Positions 20,957-30,870 of a stretch of DNA of 31,719 nt are shown here, piece by piece. Numbering within the stretch: the first letter of the stretch is position 1; each line of letters begins with the position of its first letter. This DNA is from Saccoglossus kowalevskii. Lineage: Eukaryota > Hemichordata > Enteropneusta > Harrimaniidae. The notes beneath the pieces were generated by a model that saw nothing but the letters and a program-made list of their open reading frames with translations, had not been told where the DNA came from and searched no databases. The stretch is taken from assembly GCF_000003605.2 (NCBI RefSeq), contig NW_003146296.1:33137-64855 (forward strand). The letters run 5' to 3'. The translations under genes and the position numbers were made by a program.

Positions 20957-21066
20957 CGTACTCTTGATCCTCCCTTTTTTGTCGATTAAAAGATATCTGT
21001 TGCTCTTGACACCCTTAAGAGTGACTAGCCACTGTTGGCTGCCTGCTGCCGATTTCTCGATATGAG
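20957..21066 (-). CDS. FGF-like growth factor, exon 2 (central trefoil)
   Basis: This 110-bp exon lies between acceptor ttcaaattcacag and donor GTAAGA. It takes two bases to complete the codon opened by exon 1 and ends in phase 0, matching exon 3. The residues read H-I-E-K-S, then W-L-V-T-L-K-G-V-K-S-N-R-Y-L-L-I-D-K-K-G-R-I-K-S-T with the usual FGF exon 2 pattern (V-x-L/V-K-G-V-x-S-x-R-Y-L-x-M-x-K-K-G-x-L-x-G/S). FGF middle exons are typically about 104 bp, so the size and phase class agree. K-K-G-R-I-K is a candidate part of the heparin/receptor-binding surface. It is too short to appear as a long open frame. Confidence 0.88.
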
Positions 21067-21608
21067 CTGTGAATTTGAATAAAGTAAGGTTATGGTAGCA
21101 ACAGGCAATAGGCGAGTTAAAATATGTTACGTAATAATATACATAAACAAACTACGAGCAAAATAGCTCTACAAAAACAAAAACAATGATCCTCGCCAAA
21201 TGAAAATATTTGAATATACAAATCAAATATTTCAAACGTGTTAATTTAAAGGGTGTTCATTTCTGCCTAATCAAGCTTTCACCGGAAACTGTTCTACAAG
21301 ATTATTCGAATAATGTGACAATGCCTTTTCAGAGAATATGTATCGCTTGATATTTTCTTAGATTGGAACCTTCAGTCGGAAGAGGCGATTAGTGTTCCTC
21401 AGATGACGTCATATGTATGTCATTGCATGCATGCGTGGCATATATCACAAATATTGACCGCAGTGTACTGCGGCTTAAATGGCACGAGCGGCGATACGAT
21501 CCCGCCAAGCGCCGATATTTGGTGATATCTGATTCGTATTATGATCATTGCAGAATGTTTTAACGCGGAATTGCGCTGGGCAATACTATCCGGAGTGTCT
21601 CATCATTT

Positions 21609-21642
21609 TTTAAAGTTTTCTGAACTCAAAGAAAACTTTAAA
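21609..21642. repeat. Perfect 13-bp hairpin
   Basis: TTTAAAGTTTTCT at 21609-21621 pairs exactly with AGAAAACTTTAAA at 21630-21642 across an 8-nt loop. It stands about 30 bp before the 21676 foldback and may be part of the same insertion history. Confidence 0.8.
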
Positions 21643-21675
21643 CAGCACGGTGACGTCGCTTTCTTGGAGGTGAAA

Positions 21676-21863
21676 ACCACAGTCAGCTAGCGCACACCTG
21701 ACATAATAAATTAAATGCGATATTTACTACATGGGGGCCGCCATCTTGAATGACGGATAAAACTAAATAAGAGACAAGGTCTCTTAATTAGTTGTATGCG
21801 TCATTCATATAGTAAATATCGCATTAATTTTATCATATCAGGTGTGCGCCAGCTGACTGTGGT
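21676..21863. mobile_element. Foldback MITE, 54-bp arms
   Basis: The arms 21676-21729 and 21810-21863 are near-perfect inverted copies (CCACAGTCAGCT at the outer end, GCGATATTTACTA at the inner end), with a central 80-nt spacer that contains GCCGCCATCTTGAATGACGG. It has no ORF. It is likely a non-autonomous DNA transposon in FGF intron 1. Confidence 0.75.
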
Positions 21864-21912
21864 GAAAACACCGGTGGATTCTGACCAAACTCAAAACCTT
21901 CATATTGCAAAA

Positions 21913-21944
21913 CCACAGTCCCTCAGTCCCTTGAGGGACTGTGG
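21913..21944. repeat. 13-bp palindromic element, copy 1
   Basis: CCACAGTCCCTCA pairs perfectly with TGAGGGACTGTGG around the 6-nt loop GTCCCT. The same stem with a different loop occurs at 29703-29732. Confidence 0.9.
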
Positions 21945-22069
21945 CCAAGGATTATGTTGTCACTCTTCCAATTATCCCCTCGCGTACCGGAATATTTTCT
22001 TCTTTCGGTGTGACAACCTATCCTGCAATCGGTTTACTGTAAAACATGTTATTTTAGCAAATTCATAAT

Positions 22070-24400
22070 TTCGCGAATTTAAAATAAATTATATTCTCTC
22101 AATGAGATTCTGAACACTTTATCTGAATTGAGGTTCTGATGATTTATACATTGAGTCAAGTTCTATAACCGAAATTGGCATGTAGCTATTTTAACGTGTT
22201 TTAGAGTTTTTCTTTGTTTCTTCAACTCTCTTGGCTGCCAAACATTATCAAACACTTTATCGCGTTTGAATGAGTATGCGCAGTGAGTTTTTGTTTTTGT
22301 GTTGATTGTCATTGTGCCAAACTTGTCGATATGTAGAAAATAAACATAATAGAAGGAATAACGACAACAAGAAGTTTACATTTTCACTACCGCTCGGTAT
22401 AACTAAGATGAAGGATGTTGGTTCTTAGGCCCATTCTTTATTATGGACGCGTCGAGAAAAGTTTCTTTGATTCTGTTTCTTTGATTTGTGGAGTTTGGTT
22501 GTCTATACAATGTGGAACTGGACCAGGCACTGGCACCAGAACAAGAATAGAATAACTGGAAAATTACTATTTAAGTCGATTTCTAAATTATTATTAAAAG
22601 TATTTCATTGAATTTAAGATATTTGTAACTACCGGTGGATACAGAATACATTGCATCCTATATAAGATCTTAAAAAAATTAAATTCTTATAAAAGATAGC
22701 GAAGTAGCATTAACATAACTAGCCGTGGGGGGGGGGTCTTTAAACAAAAGTCGTAATGGAAAAAATAACAAGCCCAAGAACACAAAATTGCATTTGACAA
22801 AAGGATCAAGAGGAACAAAACAACTGACAAGTAAGATGTGAAAAGGTATATGTGCTCCATGGTATACATGAAGCGATGACAGGTGTTTCTAAAAAATGAG
22901 CAAAGTGAGCAGATCCCGCTCCACATGTGGCCCCCACGTGACCATATATCGTTCTGAGTCATATGGTTTTTGTATGAAACCTGATGTTTACATCAGACAA
23001 GTGACATTGATGTCATCTGAGATCATCTTGTATTAAACAGTGTCATTGTATCTAACCGCAAGCTCATCATAAATCTTACAAACAAAACGTAATGGGTTTG
23101 ACGAAACTGGAAGACAGTGCATATGATCTGCAGGCCTTGTCGTGTCGAATGAGCTGGGAAATGCATGCCGAATATGTAGGAGAGAGATATTACTGTAAAG
23201 GTGACGGAGGAAAATTGATGACAGTCAAGTTAAACTCCGATCTTTTTCGTATAGTCTGGCCTTCAGAGTCAAATGCAGATTCAATAGTCCCCTTAATCTC
23301 ACGTTCAAGTGGATATATCATTGGAATATAATACCTAAATTTTGGACTGAGGATAGAAAGTACATCATCAACATATGTGAATGTGAATGTGAAGTTAAAG
23401 GAATTGGCTTCTTCGTACTATTTGTTTTTAACTATTTTCTGTAGAAATTCAGCTTCATGCGAATCATGAAATAAATCTGTCAACAAGAGAGCACAGGTTG
23501 TTCTATTGGAATGTTGATATTCACCAAACTCGACAAAAGTTGTTGATAAGAACCTCTAGGATGCTGATAATGTCATCTTTAGAAAGGTGTCTTCTTCTTT
23601 TTAACAAAGTATTTTAACGACTACAGCCATTTTTTATTTAAAATGTCTAGTGGTTCTTAATGTGTAATGTATCATATGGTATAGTAGTATATAAAATGGA
23701 AAATTCAGAGGTGTTCAAGTTGATTGAAGTCACGTTTGAAAGCGACCTTGATTTCATTATATTTCCAAAAGTTATTTGGATCGTTTCAATATCCACATTT
23801 GATTTATACCTTCTTTACAAATAGGCGACGTCACACAATATTTGAAGCTTCTTAGCTGGCAGATAAAATAGATATTTTATATATATTTTAGACAACCCAT
23901 TGATTGAACGTTTAAATGACCCAGCGATAGTTGTATGATGTTATATTGAGTTTGGTACCCAATACAATACATAATTGGATGAATTGAATTGAATTGCAAA
24001 TAAATTTCATGCCTATATAGGTCAGCAATTTAATTGAGATTAATTAATTTGTAATTAATTGAGGTTAATTAATTTTAATTGAATTGCATTTATGTATAGT
24101 ATTACAGTGTAATTTGATTGGGCCACACAGTCTGTTTCGCTTTTTATAAACAAGCTGAACTTTAGTATTTGTTGGTTGGTTCCTAAAATTACAATAATAC
24201 CCACAATAAAATGGTATTATAATAACAGCAATAAATCTTTGCCTAGCCTGTATGTCGTACTTCTGTGCAAAATTCCGTGGTTGCCCCCCCCCCCCCCCCG
24301 CAATGATACATTGTACATTATTCTTTAATGAACGGAATATACTACGAGTTTATTACGAGGATACTGCAAAGTAACCTTATTATTATACATCTTTTTCTCC
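22070..24400. other. FGF intron 1 segment without recognised elements
   Basis: AT-rich, with a G10 run at 22727-22736, a TTAATTAATT-rich low-complexity zone at 24030-24090 and a C16 run at 24284-24299. A 79-codon plus-strand frame at 23092-23331 has no recognisable family and no fitting context. Confidence 0.4.
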
Positions 24401-24539
24401 CAGGAAAACGTCATGTGCATGCCGAAATCCGCCCACCGTGACAAGGGACTAGTATCACAATGAAAATCGAACATACAAAGGTGTGTTCATTTCACTTGAG
24501 CTCATCTTTTAAAATATCACAAACATTATTCTGATGTAG

Positions 24540-24930
24540 GTCATTGGTCATATCTGTTATCACTAGTATTTTTTGGATAAAGTTAAGCCACGGGTCATGC
24601 ACAAAGGTTTTTGATTCTTCATATGCAGCACCAATGATAGAATTGTTTTTGTTTTTTTACATACTGGTCTTTCATAACTGAAACGCAAGTATCCAGTATA
24701 TGTTGATTTTTACCTAATTCTCCTCTACAGATGCTTCCCTATGCACTGCCGGAACTATTTTACCGAATTTAATGTGACGTTTTTCTGAGTTAATTAATTT
24801 ATCTGATGTTTTATTTCAAAATTGGAATTGTCCACTGTACGTTTGAAGATGTTCAGCATAACCCCTCCCCACACATCAGCCCCATATAAAGCTGTGGGTT
24901 TGATAATAAAGTTAAATAGTTTTTTTACGC
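24540..24930 (-). pseudogene. LINE reverse transcriptase C-terminal relic in FGF intron 1
   Basis: The minus strand from about 24930 reads K-K-L-F-N-F-I-I-K-P-T-A-L-Y-G-A-D-V-W-G-G, the end of a non-LTR reverse transcriptase (K-P-x-x-L-Y-G-x-x-V-W-G). Downstream, V-H-R-E-A-S-V-E is followed in shifted frames by N-S-I-I-G-A-A-Y-E-E-S-K-T-F and W-L-N-F-I-Q-K-I-L, typical of the C-terminal region of such elements. Several stops and frame changes show it is dead. Its orientation matches the host gene. Confidence 0.65.
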
Positions 24931-25679
24931 AGACTAACAGAATAACATTATATATTAAGTGGACTCCAGAATATATATATACGTAGTAAATTTAATGGTA
25001 TAATCTAACACTCTCACCGTCACCGCGCACACTCAGTCCAATACGAGATGTTTGGCACTTTAACTAACCGTGACTGTGTACTTGAAGGTCTCATGCCACT
25101 AATTAACCAAATGCCCAGCAAGAACCAATGAAATTTTTTAAATATTATTTTTCTCAGGTGCTCCCTGTTTGAGGGCGTAATCACCTGGGTCAGAGGTGAG
25201 ACTAACATGTGGTCTTTTGTTTACTACTTAGCGGCTGTGTACCTGTGGGTTTATTCTGTGTGTTAATGGATGTTCTAATCTTGGTGTTTTTCCAGTGATT
25301 TCTCTTGGTGCAATCCAAATACAGTAGGTGTGTCTTGTTTACCTGAGATTTGCAAGAGTTTGAGCTGGCCAACATGTTAGTTTTTTTCATATGGTTGATT
25401 ACTGGCATGTTGATTTCCCATTTTTGAGCCATATTTTCAACTTTCTTCGTCATTTTCATATAGCAATCTCGTCATATGTTAACATTGTCGTCTATGGAAA
25501 TTCAATTAGTGGTATGAGCCCTGAAGATGAAGGACCCAATAAAACAAATTATAAGTTTGAAATGTACATGCTGAAGTGCTGAGTTATATTAAACACGTAA
25601 GCGTCAGAGTTGCTGCTGCGCGTGGATTACTCAGTTATTCTGCACTATTATTTTTCAGTATATCAATATTTAGGTGATT

Positions 25680-26060
25680 TTCGGACGCGGTAAGGAAACA
25701 GATTACATTTTATCGGAGCCCTACGGCTCGAACCGGCTCGAGCCAGCAAAAATAGTCGTGTATACGCGTTCGGCCCGTGCCATGTTCGACTCCAATTAAC
25801 CCTCGGGGTTGAGCAATGATTGGATCGGACCCCGACGTGGCTCCGACCGTGTAAACGCATCGGGGGCCAACAATCGGACTACTACACGTATGTCGCCACA
25901 CTGTGCGGACAACTGTAGTCGTTCGACGGCGACGATTGGCAATAATCATTCGTCGCATCCTTACTCGTCTTTTTTGAGCTTGTTGAATTCGACCGGATAT
26001 TTTTCAAGCTTTATTTTTGACCGCGCTAACCCGGAAATATTACTGCCCGCCTGCTTGCTC
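25680..26060. promoter_or_regulatory. GC- and CpG-rich island in FGF intron 1
   Basis: In strong contrast to its AT-rich surroundings this stretch is full of CpG (for example CGGACGCGG, TACGCGTTCGGCCCG, GTCGTTCGACGGCGACG) and short inverted pieces such as GGCTCGAGCC and TCGGAGCC/GGCTCCGA. It is about 2.3 kb downstream of FGF exon 1. It could be an intronic regulatory island, an alternative promoter, or a young GC-rich insertion. No exon was recognised in it. Confidence 0.4.
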
Positions 26061-26689
26061 GCTTGCATTTAAAATTCAGAATAATAAAAATGTTCTGAGG
26101 ACCAAATACTTTTTGTTTTAAATCTAACCATATGATCTAGATTTGACTGGGATTGAATATTTTATTTTAAACAATATTTTGACGCGACATACTGCCAAAA
26201 AATTTATTTCAACACAAATACAGTATGATTGTCATCTTCGCAAAGTACAACTGTGTGATTTCTTGATTTCCTTTCCTGATTGTTAAGTCTCCGTGAGTGC
26301 TCACGATTTGTATAATTATTATTGCGCCCCCCCCCAATGATAAGATGAACACCATGGAGCTAAATAAAGAGTTCCATGCATGGACTGAGTGACAGAAAAT
26401 GTTTCTAAGCCTAAAATACAACCTAACAGTACTCTTCCGAGTTTTTGTTAATATTGCGTATGTTTGGTGCGACAGTATGTTTGTAAATATCTAGAAAAAT
26501 ATCATAATTCGATAATAGTTTCGATTTTTTGAAATGCCTATCGACCGTGTCCCGGTAATAATTTGTTTAGAATTTCGACCACCGTTGGTTTCTCCATACT
26601 GAGTCATTAGGACGGCGTTGGTAAATTAAAATGAAAAAAATAATAAGTTCAAAGAGAATCGGGAATGTATTAGTAATTATTCTTACGAG

Positions 26690-27185
26690 TTTGTCGATAT
26701 TTAGCGTTATCGTACATATAATGCGCAGATCTGATTAGTTTTTGGTTGAAATCCGTGCGTAATAATTACCTAATTTGCATATTAATTAACCAATTTTAAG
26801 TATTTTCACTTGTATCTCATGTACCATGAAACAGTTTTCAATGAAACATTGTCTATACATGTTCTGGGATAATTCGTGGCACTGATCAGTTTTTTAGTGT
26901 AAATCTGTGTATATTAATTACCTAATTAGCATATTAACCAATTTTAAGCCTTTCAACTTATGTACTATTCAACAGATTTCCATAAAACTTGATACATAGA
27001 TGCTTTCGGATAATGCGCAGACCTGATTAGTTTTGGTTGAAATCCCTTAATTTGCATATTAATGAGAAAATATTGAACTTTCCCTCCAATATCTTAACCT
27101 CTCATCAATTCAATTAAACTTGGTACATAGGTTAAATTTTGTGCTTACTAATTACATAATTTGCGTAAATTAACCTATTTATAGG
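26690..27185. repeat. Diverged tandem repeat, same family as 190-770
   Basis: Three to four units with GCAGATCTGATTAG, TTGGTTGAAATC, TAATTACCTAATTTGCATAT, AATTTTAAG, and TTTCAATGAAAC or ACTTGATACATAGAT. The units are 120-145 bp long. Confidence 0.7.
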
Positions 27186-27189
27186 GACT

Positions 27190-28330
27190 CCACAGCTAAC
27201 TTGAGTACCACTCGTCAAATTTTAAAGAAACTAGTAAATACAGTATTCTTTATTTGTTCTTTTATGCCTCCAATACGTTCAGCACGAGGGGGTTTCTTTA
27301 AGGCTTTCTTTGACTATGAAATATGGTTAGTGGTTAGACCCATGTGCACTGCTTATCTGCTGATCGACCAACAACTACTACATATCCCTCTACCCCATGT
27401 GTGGTTCAGTCATTTTAAATTCATACATGAAAACAGCACGCGTTGTATACGGAGCATGAAACCCATAACGAAGGAGACGTGTTGCGATGTGTTTCAAGTA
27501 TTTTGTATTATTGGACCAGCGCCCTCGTGTGACAGATACTGTCATGTTTATAATTTATGATCGTTTATGATTATGTGAAATGGTATAAAATGGCCGCCAC
27601 TTCATTAAAAACGCACCTTATTTGGACAACTGTTCGTTGTAATTTCTTTCACATGACAAATAAATCGATAACCCGTTACATTCATATATCGTCATGCATT
27701 AATATAGGCGGGAATTCCTCCATTGTCATGATTGCGCAATATGGCCACGTTAAAAAATAAAATCGTGGACTCGGATCTTCAGAAAACTATCTTAAAATCC
27801 AAAGCGGGAGATTGGAAAAGGCAGTGGTGTCCTAGAATTTATTAACCAAATCACTGTGTAAAACTTCCGGAAATGATATACTGAATTAACCAAATCTGAA
27901 TACTGAAACGAAAATGACCATGAATTATTTCCGTAGCGTCATTTATATTAAAGAGACCGTTAATAAAACAAGCCCCGCCCGAACTCATGTGACCGCAGTT
28001 TTATGTTGCGTAATACGTGTTGTAATAACGGTATTTAATAATTTTCTATAACGGGCTCTATGAAATTGGGCATTGGCAGTGACCTTTTTGGGGCAGACTT
28101 ATTAAGCAAATATACAACAGAACATGTTGTAACATGCAACTAAGACGTACCTATAGCGTCGAATGGCTAGCTAATCGCTGGTCTCGCCGCCGTACCCTCC
28201 CCGCCCGCGTCACAGACACGGCTTTTTTGCGTTTTTCCCGTGTGAGTATACTGTTCAGGAAATACAAAAAAAAAACTGTGATGTTGCGGAAACTCTCTAC
28301 TAATACTAATGTATATGGTGATACACTTAC
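27190..28330. other. FGF intron 1, 5' part
   Basis: No exon or element recognised. The open frames here have no protein family features. Two segments with TATGATTATG and GGCCGCCA are unremarkable. Confidence 0.4.
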
Positions 28331-28628
28331 TGTATTCGTCCTTTTCCCGTGTACCACTCACGGTGCCGTTCGGTGAAATCCGTAAATACCAACCATGTGC
28401 CGATTTAAACGTAAACGGATCGGTGCCACTGAATTGACTGGACGTATCAGCCTGGATATAACAAGTGTCGTTTGTTAACGGACAGTCCCATATATCGGTA
28501 AAGTTGTTATTGGACTTCACACCCTTCGGATCCGATAAAGATTTTAAATTATTCTTTTCCAAAGGACGTAATTCCACCGAGACCAGCGTAGCTGCTAAAC
28601 TGAACACAAACAACATAACAGTAGACAT
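28331..28628 (-). CDS. FGF-like growth factor, exon 1 (signal peptide and first trefoil strands)
   Basis: The gene runs on the minus strand as exons 28628-28331, 21066-20957 and 20030-19836, 603 coding bases giving 200 residues in the literal frame. Exon 1 starts at ATG 28628-28626, the first ATG after an in-frame stop upstream, in a good context (GGCCATGT). Residues 1-18 are a hydrophobic signal peptide (M-L-F-V-F-S-L-A-A-T-L-V). Residues 19-70 form a linker with two cysteines (49, 56) and sequons N-F-T (42) and N-D-T (53). The beta-trefoil begins about residue 72 with F-T-F-K-S-A-H-G-W-Y-L-R-I-S-P-N-G-T-V-S-G-T, the strand pattern of FGF cores (Y-L-x-I-x-x-x-G-x-V-x-G-T). The exon ends at donor GTAAGTG in phase 1. 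Family knowledge: secreted ligands for FGF receptor tyrosine kinases with heparan sulphate. The subfamily is not assignable, and it looks lineage-specific. Confidence 0.87.
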
Positions 28629-28879
28629 GGCCCCCAACACATTCTGGATCGTCTTCCACGTCGCTGTGTAGCCCCAGGTGAAACCCTACCCGATCTAGTA
28701 AGATCGACTTGCGCCGGACAACAGATGCGTGGGCAACTGAGAGTCACGAGGAAAGATACGCAAAAGAACGGCGACAAAAAACAAAATTAATGACACCGGT
28801 GATGTACCTATTGTCTCTCCAGTGTTCACCTACATACGTGTGCGCGCTATTGTTGTCTAAACACCGCAACACTCTTTTT

Positions 28880-28900
28880 TTAGACGACGTCACGTGACAT
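28880..28900. promoter_or_regulatory. CRE plus E-box-like site upstream of the FGF-like gene
   Basis: GACGTCACGTGAC combines a CRE-like GACGTCA and the E-box CACGTG about 260 bp upstream of the FGF start codon. A second GTCACGTGAC occurs near 29310, close to a TATATATTT sequence (minus strand, about 29329-29337) that could be a TATA box. Transcription starts are unknown, so this is only suggestive. Confidence 0.25.
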
Positions 28901-30580
28901 CGCTCGCATGGACACACAACTAAACTGTTTAGTTGTACGGACTATTTTCTTAAGTCAATTTGAAGGGTGTGAGAACTAAAGGTGTTCTCAAAATTCTCAA
29001 GTTTGGTCTCTCTTCCCCAAGTAAGAACAGTCGTGACACTTCATCCGGGTGTTTGGAAACTTTGTTTCATACCACCAACAACATCCTTCATCCACGGCAC
29101 CCCGCCCTACACCGTTGGATGAAAATCTCGGTTTTGGTGATCTGCATAGTCGATCGGCTGATATGTCTGCATGCTTCCCCGGCTTCATTTTAGGGTATGT
29201 TTATTGGTTGGCGTGTTGTAGATATCGTAGTTTGGTTCACCCAGGCTGGCCGTGTAAGTTCGTGTTTACACGCCCCCGGTAAATAGTTAACTTATGTGCG
29301 CTGCGCCTGTCACGTGACAACCCTCGCTAAATATATACCCCATCATGATATATGCCTGTCTCTCCGAATACTGGTGCTGACGACTCGGAGAGTGATGATG
29401 ATGTTGAACACCAGAAGTCACACAAACAATCAGTACATTTCAGTAACACCTCGGTTTGACATGGACGACCTTTTTCTGCTGACTACATGTTCATCGTGTG
29501 GCCCAGATAATGTGTGGGTCGATCCGCGGTGATCGTGTGTAGTGGTACAAGGACGTTTCATCAGACGAAATACAATAGTTTAATTTATATTAAAAAAAAA
29601 ATGAGAATTTGGATGATGATGTTGTGTATTGGAAGGCGAGGCTAGATAGGTACATGTTGATCATTCAGTTCCAGGCTTTGGACGCGGTACACTATATACA
29701 CACACAGTCCCTCAAGGTGTTGAGGGACTGTGATACACGCTATCACAAGGCCGGACTGTGACACTAGTAACGCATTGTTGCGATGGTCAGTCCCAATTTT
29801 ATTTGGGATTCTGTTATTTACAATTTCAACGACAATGCTAGCATTACCGCGCTATAAAACTGTGCCGTGTAACTAACATTAGGTATGCCACTGAAATGGG
29901 CCTTTGGCTATTAAACGTTGACATAGGAATGGTTCTAAACTCGCTTACCCAACCGTTAAACGTATGGTTCCGGACATTGCTCGCCGAGAGATTATATGAC
30001 CTATTGTTTCGCATTATCATTGTGTATCATCAAGGGAGGCATGCGACCGACACGGTGCCTTATTGAACACCGGAGTGAATGGTCGCATAGAAGCAGCACG
30101 CGAATACAGTAAAGTCAATACGTTTTGCTTTTATGAGCTGCAACTCTCGGAACCATGGTGAAAGAAAAAAAAACAGGTGCGAGAGGCTGCCGGACTGGTC
30201 CGGGCGTAATTTTAGGAGGTAGGCTTTTTTGGTGCTCACAGTGTCCATATTTATTATTATTTTTATTGAATTGCGGAATTCGACGTCCAATATACCACCG
30301 CTGTTAGCGACAGCACCGGACACATTTTTATATTCCACAGAGTAGAATTGAAAGGCGTAGAAATTACGTATGGCTTCCAAGACGTGGAATCATGTTACCG
30401 ATTATTTGTTTTAATAAGTATTGTTGCACTTGATATTATCATTAAAACCACCCTTATTTAACAACGGACACGAGTTAAAATGTAAACCGTTTTCCCTCTA
30501 AGCAATTTAAAATATACTAAAAGCGTCCTTGTTACTTACTAATGAAAAAAACACGTTGAATATACATACATGACACTTAA
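28900..30580. other. FGF upstream intergenic region, no gene recognised
   Basis: Moderately GC-richer from 28960 to 29540, then AT-rich. A minus-strand frame of 106 codons at 30060-30380 begins with ATG, but I recognise no family and no splice or promoter support. It is left as non-coding. Confidence 0.35.
29703..29732. repeat. 13-bp palindromic element, copy 2
   Basis: CACAGTCCCTCAA pairs perfectly with TTGAGGGACTGTG around the loop GGTG. Copy 1 at 21913-21944 has the same stem core and a different loop. Confidence 0.9.
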
Positions 30581-30870
30581 AGCGCGGTAGTCGTCGCGCT
30601 GCGCATGTGCCACATTTGTGTTGATAAACATTGATTTTCCAACAATACAATGCGCTCTTCAAATGGAAATCACAAGTATGAGGTTTGACCTGGGCGCGAC
30701 TTGCGCTGATTACCGGCGGTGACACCTTCGATGCCTTCCAATAACATGAAAATTACTTAATTAAAGCTTGGAAACGTCTCAGTTCGTACTCGTTGATCTG
30801 CGCAACAGTCAAAGTTGTTTATATGATACCCATATATCTCGCACATGCGCAGCGCGACGACTACCGCGCT
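30581..30870. mobile_element. MITE copy 2 with perfect 30-bp terminal inverted repeats
   Basis: The left end begins AGCGCGGTAGTCGTCGCGCT and continues GCGCATGTGC (30581-30610). The right end (30841-30870) is its exact reverse complement. The 290-bp body shares several blocks with the element at 20357-20584. There is no ORF, so a full-length relative must supply the transposase. No target duplication could be recognised. The perfect ends suggest a more recent insertion than copy 1. Confidence 0.82.

Larger units (their letters stand above)
21067..28330 (-). other. Intron 1 of the FGF-like gene (7.26 kb)
   Basis: Bounded by donor GTAAGTG at 28330 and acceptor cacag at 21067. It contains a hairpin (21609-21642), a foldback MITE (21676-21863), a palindrome (21913-21944), a minus-strand LINE relic (24540-24930), a GC-rich island (25680-26060) and diverged tandem repeats (26690-27185). 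Long first introns with regulatory content are common in developmental genes. No other exon was recognised inside it. Confidence 0.8.

Noticed and set aside
23092-23331. 79-codon plus-strand frame in FGF intron 1
   Set aside because: No recognised family, no splice sites that extend it, no promoter features.
25202-25459. 85-codon minus-strand frame in FGF intron 1
   Set aside because: Considered as a missing FGF or LINE part, but no motif of either; the FGF exons already join in phase without it.
30060-30380. 106-codon minus-strand frame
   Set aside because: Begins with ATG but has a low-information composition and no recognisable domain.
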